64,000 bases of DNA from the NCBI RefSeq assembly GCF_009184425.1, contig NZ_WELG01000002.1:1447375-1511374 (forward strand), in the 5' to 3' direction. The notes under the pieces were generated by a model, which was not told where the DNA came from, ran no database searches, and saw only the letters and a list, made by a program, of their open reading frames with translations. Source of the stretch: Flagellimonas olearia. GTDB lineage: Bacteria; Bacteroidota; Bacteroidia; Flavobacteriales; Flavobacteriaceae. Below, piece after piece: positions 61,487 to 64,000 of this stretch; position 1 is the stretch's first letter, and each line of letters opens with the position of its first letter. The translations under genes and the position numbers were made by a program.

Positions 61487-62625
61487 TCACGGCAAATAGA
61501 CTGAATAGTGTACAGGAATACTACTTCTCAAGAAAATTAAGGGAGGTAAGGGAACTTATGGCCCAAGGGAAGCCTATTATAAACATGGGTATTGGAAGTC
61601 CAGATTTGGCGCCATCACCAGAGGTGCTGACCACCTTAAGGGATTCCATAACAGATGCTGGTGCGCACCAATACCAAAGTTATCAGGGCTTGCCGGAACT
61701 CAGGGCTGCCATTGCTGCGTTCTATCAGCAAAAATTTGGGGTGAGTATAGATCCGGCCAATGGGGTATTGCCTTTAATGGGATCCAAGGAAGGAATCATG
61801 CACATCAGTATGGCATTCTTGAATGTGGGCGATGAGGTATTGTTGCCCAATCCGGGATACCCTACCTATGGTTCGGTGACCCGGTTGGTGGAAGCCGTTC
61901 CAAGAACCTATGATCTTTCCGAAGAGAATGGTTGGTTTCCAGACCTTGAGGCGCTTTCCAAAGAAGATTTGTCCAAAGTAAAGCTGATGTGGGTGAGTTA
62001 TCCACATATGCCCACCGGGGCTACGGCCACCATGGAGCAGTTGAAGTCCTTGATTGAATTTGCCAAGACGAACGATATTTTATTGGTCAATGACAATCCG
62101 TACAGTTTTGTATTGTCCAGTAACCCCACCAGCATTTTATCCATAGAAGGGGCCTTGGATTGCACCTTGGAACTGAACAGTTTGAGCAAAACATTCAACA
62201 TGGCCGGATGGCGTGTAGGAATGGTGTTGGGAAGTCCGGAGAATATCAATGCGGTGCTCAAAGTAAAGAGCAATATGGACTCCGGCATGTTCTACGGTAT
62301 TCAAAAAGGGGCCATAGCGGCGTTGCAGAGTGGTCCGGAATGGTTCGCGGACTTGGACAAGGTATATACCGAAAGACGAAAGCTCATGTTCCAACTGGCA
62401 GACAAATTGGGTTGTGAGTATAGCGAAGATGCAGTGGGTATGTTCGTGTGGTGCAAACTACCGGAAGGTGCTCCATCTTCGGAAACATTTGTGGATGAAG
62501 TGTTGTATGACAAAAACATCTTTATAGCTCCAGGTACCATATTTGGGAGCAATGGAGAGGGATATATCCGTTTTTCACTTTGTGTGAAAGAGGAAAAAAT
62601 AAAAGAAGCCATAGAAAGATTTTAA
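61483..62625 (+). CDS. Class I/II aminotransferase, probable aromatic/aspartate type
   Basis: A 380-residue fold-type I aminotransferase. INMGIGSPDLAPSPEVL and HQYQSYQGLPELRAAIAAFY are N-terminal family blocks, MGSKEGIMHISMAFL binds PLP phosphate, VNDNPYSFVLS carries the Asp-x-Pro-Tyr element, and the PLP lysine is in LNSLSKTFNMAGWRVGMVLG. A 4-bp overlap with pheA and position before tyrA imply that it aminates phenylpyruvate and 4-hydroxyphenylpyruvate. LL-diaminopimelate aminotransferase-like relatives are an alternative. Confidence 0.88.
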   Translation: MITANRLNSVQEYYFSRKLREVRELMAQGKPIINMGIGSPDLAPSPEVLTTLRDSITDAGAHQYQSYQGLPELRAAIAAFYQQKFGVSIDPANGVLPLMGSKEGIMHISMAFLNVGDEVLLPNPGYPTYGSVTRLVEAVPRTYDLSEENGWFPDLEALSKEDLSKVKLMWVSYPHMPTGATATMEQLKSLIEFAKTNDILLVNDNPYSFVLSSNPTSILSIEGALDCTLELNSLSKTFNMAGWRVGMVLGSPENINAVLKVKSNMDSGMFYGIQKGAIAALQSGPEWFADLDKVYTERRKLMFQLADKLGCEYSEDAVGMFVWCKLPEGAPSSETFVDEVLYDKNIFIAPGTIFGSNGEGYIRFSLCVKEEKIKEAIERF

Positions 62626-62628
62626 GAA

Positions 62629-63495
62629 ATGAACGTAGTCGTCATAGGAATAGGGTTGATCGGAGGTTCTTTTGCCAAAGATGTGAAGCAATTGTTTCCA
62701 GAGGCCCATATTATTGGGATTGATAAAAACAGTTCTCATTTGGATGAGGCCTTGGAACTAAACCTTATTGATGAAAAAGGGGATTATGGGGTTTTGGCTT
62801 CTGCCGATGTGGTCTATGTGAGCATTCCTGTGAACGCCTTGGTACACGAATTGCCTAAGATTTTGGATGCCGTGGGAGACGAGACGGTGGTCATGGATGC
62901 GGGATCCACCAAACGCCTGATCTGCGAATCGGTTGCGGAACACCCCAAGCGGAGAAATTATATGGCATGCCATCCCATTGCGGGAACGGAATTTTCGGGA
63001 CCTTCCGCGGCCATAAACGGTTTGTACGAAGGAAAGACCAATATTATATGTGAGGTTGAGAAAACGGCCTTCAAGCTTCAGGAAAAGGCATTGGACATTT
63101 TTCAAAAAATGCAAATGCGCATCAGGTACATGAATCCAGAGGCCCATGACAAGCACATTGCCTATGTATCGCATTTGTCACATATCAGCTCATTTATGTT
63201 GGGAAAGACTGTAATTGAGAAAGAAAAGAACGAGCGTGATATTTTTGACATGGCGGGAAGTGGTTTTGAGAGCACGGTGCGTTTGGCCAAAAGTTCGCCG
63301 GACATGTGGACCCCCATTTTTGAACAGAACAGGGACAATGTGGTAGAAACTTTGGAGGAGTACATCCAAAACCTTGAAAATTTTAAACAACTCCTTTTGG
63401 ACCAAGAGTATGGAAAGGTGCATACGGAGATGAGCAATACAAATAAGATAAAACAGATATTAAAAGGAATTCCACTCACAAAAAACAGAACTTAG
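62629..63495 (+). CDS. tyrA: Prephenate dehydrogenase
   Basis: A 288-residue NAD(P)-dependent enzyme converting prephenate to 4-hydroxyphenylpyruvate. VVIGIGLIGGSFAKDVKQLFP is the Rossmann motif, VDAGSTK-type VVMDAGSTKRLICESV follows, and CHPIAGTEFSGPSAAINGLYEG contains the catalytic His/Ser region. YVSHLSHISSFMLGKTV lies in the helical dimer domain. It lacks fused chorismate mutase or ACT domains. It starts 3 bp after the aminotransferase stop. Confidence 0.94.
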   Translation: MNVVVIGIGLIGGSFAKDVKQLFPEAHIIGIDKNSSHLDEALELNLIDEKGDYGVLASADVVYVSIPVNALVHELPKILDAVGDETVVMDAGSTKRLICESVAEHPKRRNYMACHPIAGTEFSGPSAAINGLYEGKTNIICEVEKTAFKLQEKALDIFQKMQMRIRYMNPEAHDKHIAYVSHLSHISSFMLGKTVIEKEKNERDIFDMAGSGFESTVRLAKSSPDMWTPIFEQNRDNVVETLEEYIQNLENFKQLLLDQEYGKVHTEMSNTNKIKQILKGIPLTKNRT

Positions 63496-63496
63496 T

Positions 63497-64000
63497 ATGG
63501 AAAACAGTAAGCAAATGAGGAAATGGTTGGATGACATGAACCTATCGCATCCATTGGTGATTGCAGGTCCCTGCAGTGCCGAAACCGAAGAACAGGTGCT
63601 GAAGATTGCGCATGAACTTAAGGATACGGATGTAAATTACTTTCGTTCCGGTATTTGGAAACCAAGAACCCGTCCCGGGAATTTTGAAGGTGTTGGGGCC
63701 ATTGGATTGAAGTGGTTGCAAAAAGTAAAGGAGGAAACCGGTTTAAAAACCGCTACCGAAGTGGCCAACAAAGCCCATGTTGATTTGGCTTTGGAACATG
63801 ATATTGACCTATTGTGGATCGGCGCGCGATCTACGGTAAGCCCTTTCATCGTCCAAGAAATTGCCGACGCCCTTAAGGGTACGGATAAAATTGTTTTGGT
63901 CAAGAACCCTGTAAACCCAGACCTTTCCCTTTGGTTGGGAGCTGTGGAGCGTCTGTATTCGGCCGATATTAAAAATTTGGGGGTGATCCACCGTGGATTC
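63497..64000 (+). CDS. DAHP synthase (probable DAHP synthase-chorismate mutase), 5' part
   Basis: 168 codons are visible before the right edge. NLSHPLVIAGPCSAETEEQVL is the N-terminal KDSA/DAHP synthase signature, then YFRSGIWKPRTRPGNFEGVG, LWIGARSTVSPFIVQEIADALK and VLVKNPVNPDLSLWLGAVERL. DAHP synthase is the entry point of the shikimate pathway. In Bacteroidota this type is normally fused to a C-terminal type II chorismate mutase, which would supply prephenate to pheA and tyrA; the window ends too early to see it. It begins 1 bp after the tyrA stop. Confidence 0.9.
   Translation, partial: MENSKQMRKWLDDMNLSHPLVIAGPCSAETEEQVLKIAHELKDTDVNYFRSGIWKPRTRPGNFEGVGAIGLKWLQKVKEETGLKTATEVANKAHVDLALEHDIDLLWIGARSTVSPFIVQEIADALKGTDKIVLVKNPVNPDLSLWLGAVERLYSADIKNLGVIHRGF

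Noticed and set aside
1..64000. Prophage, insertion sequence, CRISPR array or toxin-antitoxin system
   Set aside because: No integrase, transposase, Cas, phage structural or convincing toxin-antitoxin genes were seen; the HEPN domain is part of the sulfite reductase.

Overview
The window looks like a chromosomal segment of a marine-type Bacteroidota, most likely family Flavobacteriaceae. The evidence is a GldA-like ABC ATPase, a carboxypeptidase-regulatory-domain/DUF5686 outer-membrane protein, an OMP_b-brl_3 beta-barrel, a TonB protein, several lipoproteins with Bacteroidota-style signal peptides, and many -7 boxes of the Bacteroidota form TAnnTTTG. Start codons lack clear Shine-Dalgarno sequences. 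I see no tRNA, rRNA, CRISPR array, integrase or transposase. The genus is not determined.

Layout. 1-14.45 kb is mostly minus strand: a truncated ChbG-type deacetylase, small proteins, a cyanophycinase-like lipoprotein, a CDF transporter, a sulfatase, an EEP-domain membrane protein, an S41 protease, thyA, a NupC-type nucleoside transporter, a bifunctional-nuclease protein, etfA and etfB. A perfect 28-bp palindrome separates etfB from the divergent pdhB. 15.7-21.4 kb carries DUF5686, ppa and hppA (plus). 21.6-25.1 kb is minus: tonB, DUF1801, a beta-lactamase-like hydrolase and a deoxynucleoside kinase.

25.3-50.1 kb is the core: a methionine/SAM/sulfur-assimilation region. metK follows a SAM-II-like leader. 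An S-box (SAM-I) leader precedes metY, a MetX-aspartokinase-homoserine dehydrogenase triple fusion, and metZ. An Rrf2 regulator precedes a cys operon (DUF2061, cysH, cysD, cysN, sulfite reductase-HEPN fusion, uroporphyrinogen methyltransferase, ferredoxin-NADP reductase), with candidate operators of form CCTA-N9-TAGG. A second S-box with an enlarged P4 arm precedes a split metH (metHN, lipoprotein, metHC) and metF. Together these genes make homoserine, acetylate it, reduce sulfate to sulfide, form homocysteine, methylate it with methylene-THF-derived carbon, and convert methionine to SAM, which feeds back on the RNA leaders.

50.1-57.9 kb holds envelope genes (PagL-like deacylase, DUF2807 lipoprotein, serine hydrolase, membrane-bound LuxR protein, beta-barrel) and a PLP decarboxylase. 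57.9-59.4 kb is a compact locus: a CPVC thioredoxin-like protein, a MarR regulator with a four-cysteine tail, and a group III truncated hemoglobin, with three copies of a 13-bp operator-like palindrome at the promoters. gldA follows on minus. 60.5-64 kb is the Phe/Tyr operon (pheA, aminotransferase, tyrA, DAHP synthase cut by the right edge), preceded by a 23-codon aromatic-rich leader peptide and a textbook attenuator. REP-like palindromic elements are scattered at 10.3, 13.6, 21.5, 36.5 and 51.3 kb.
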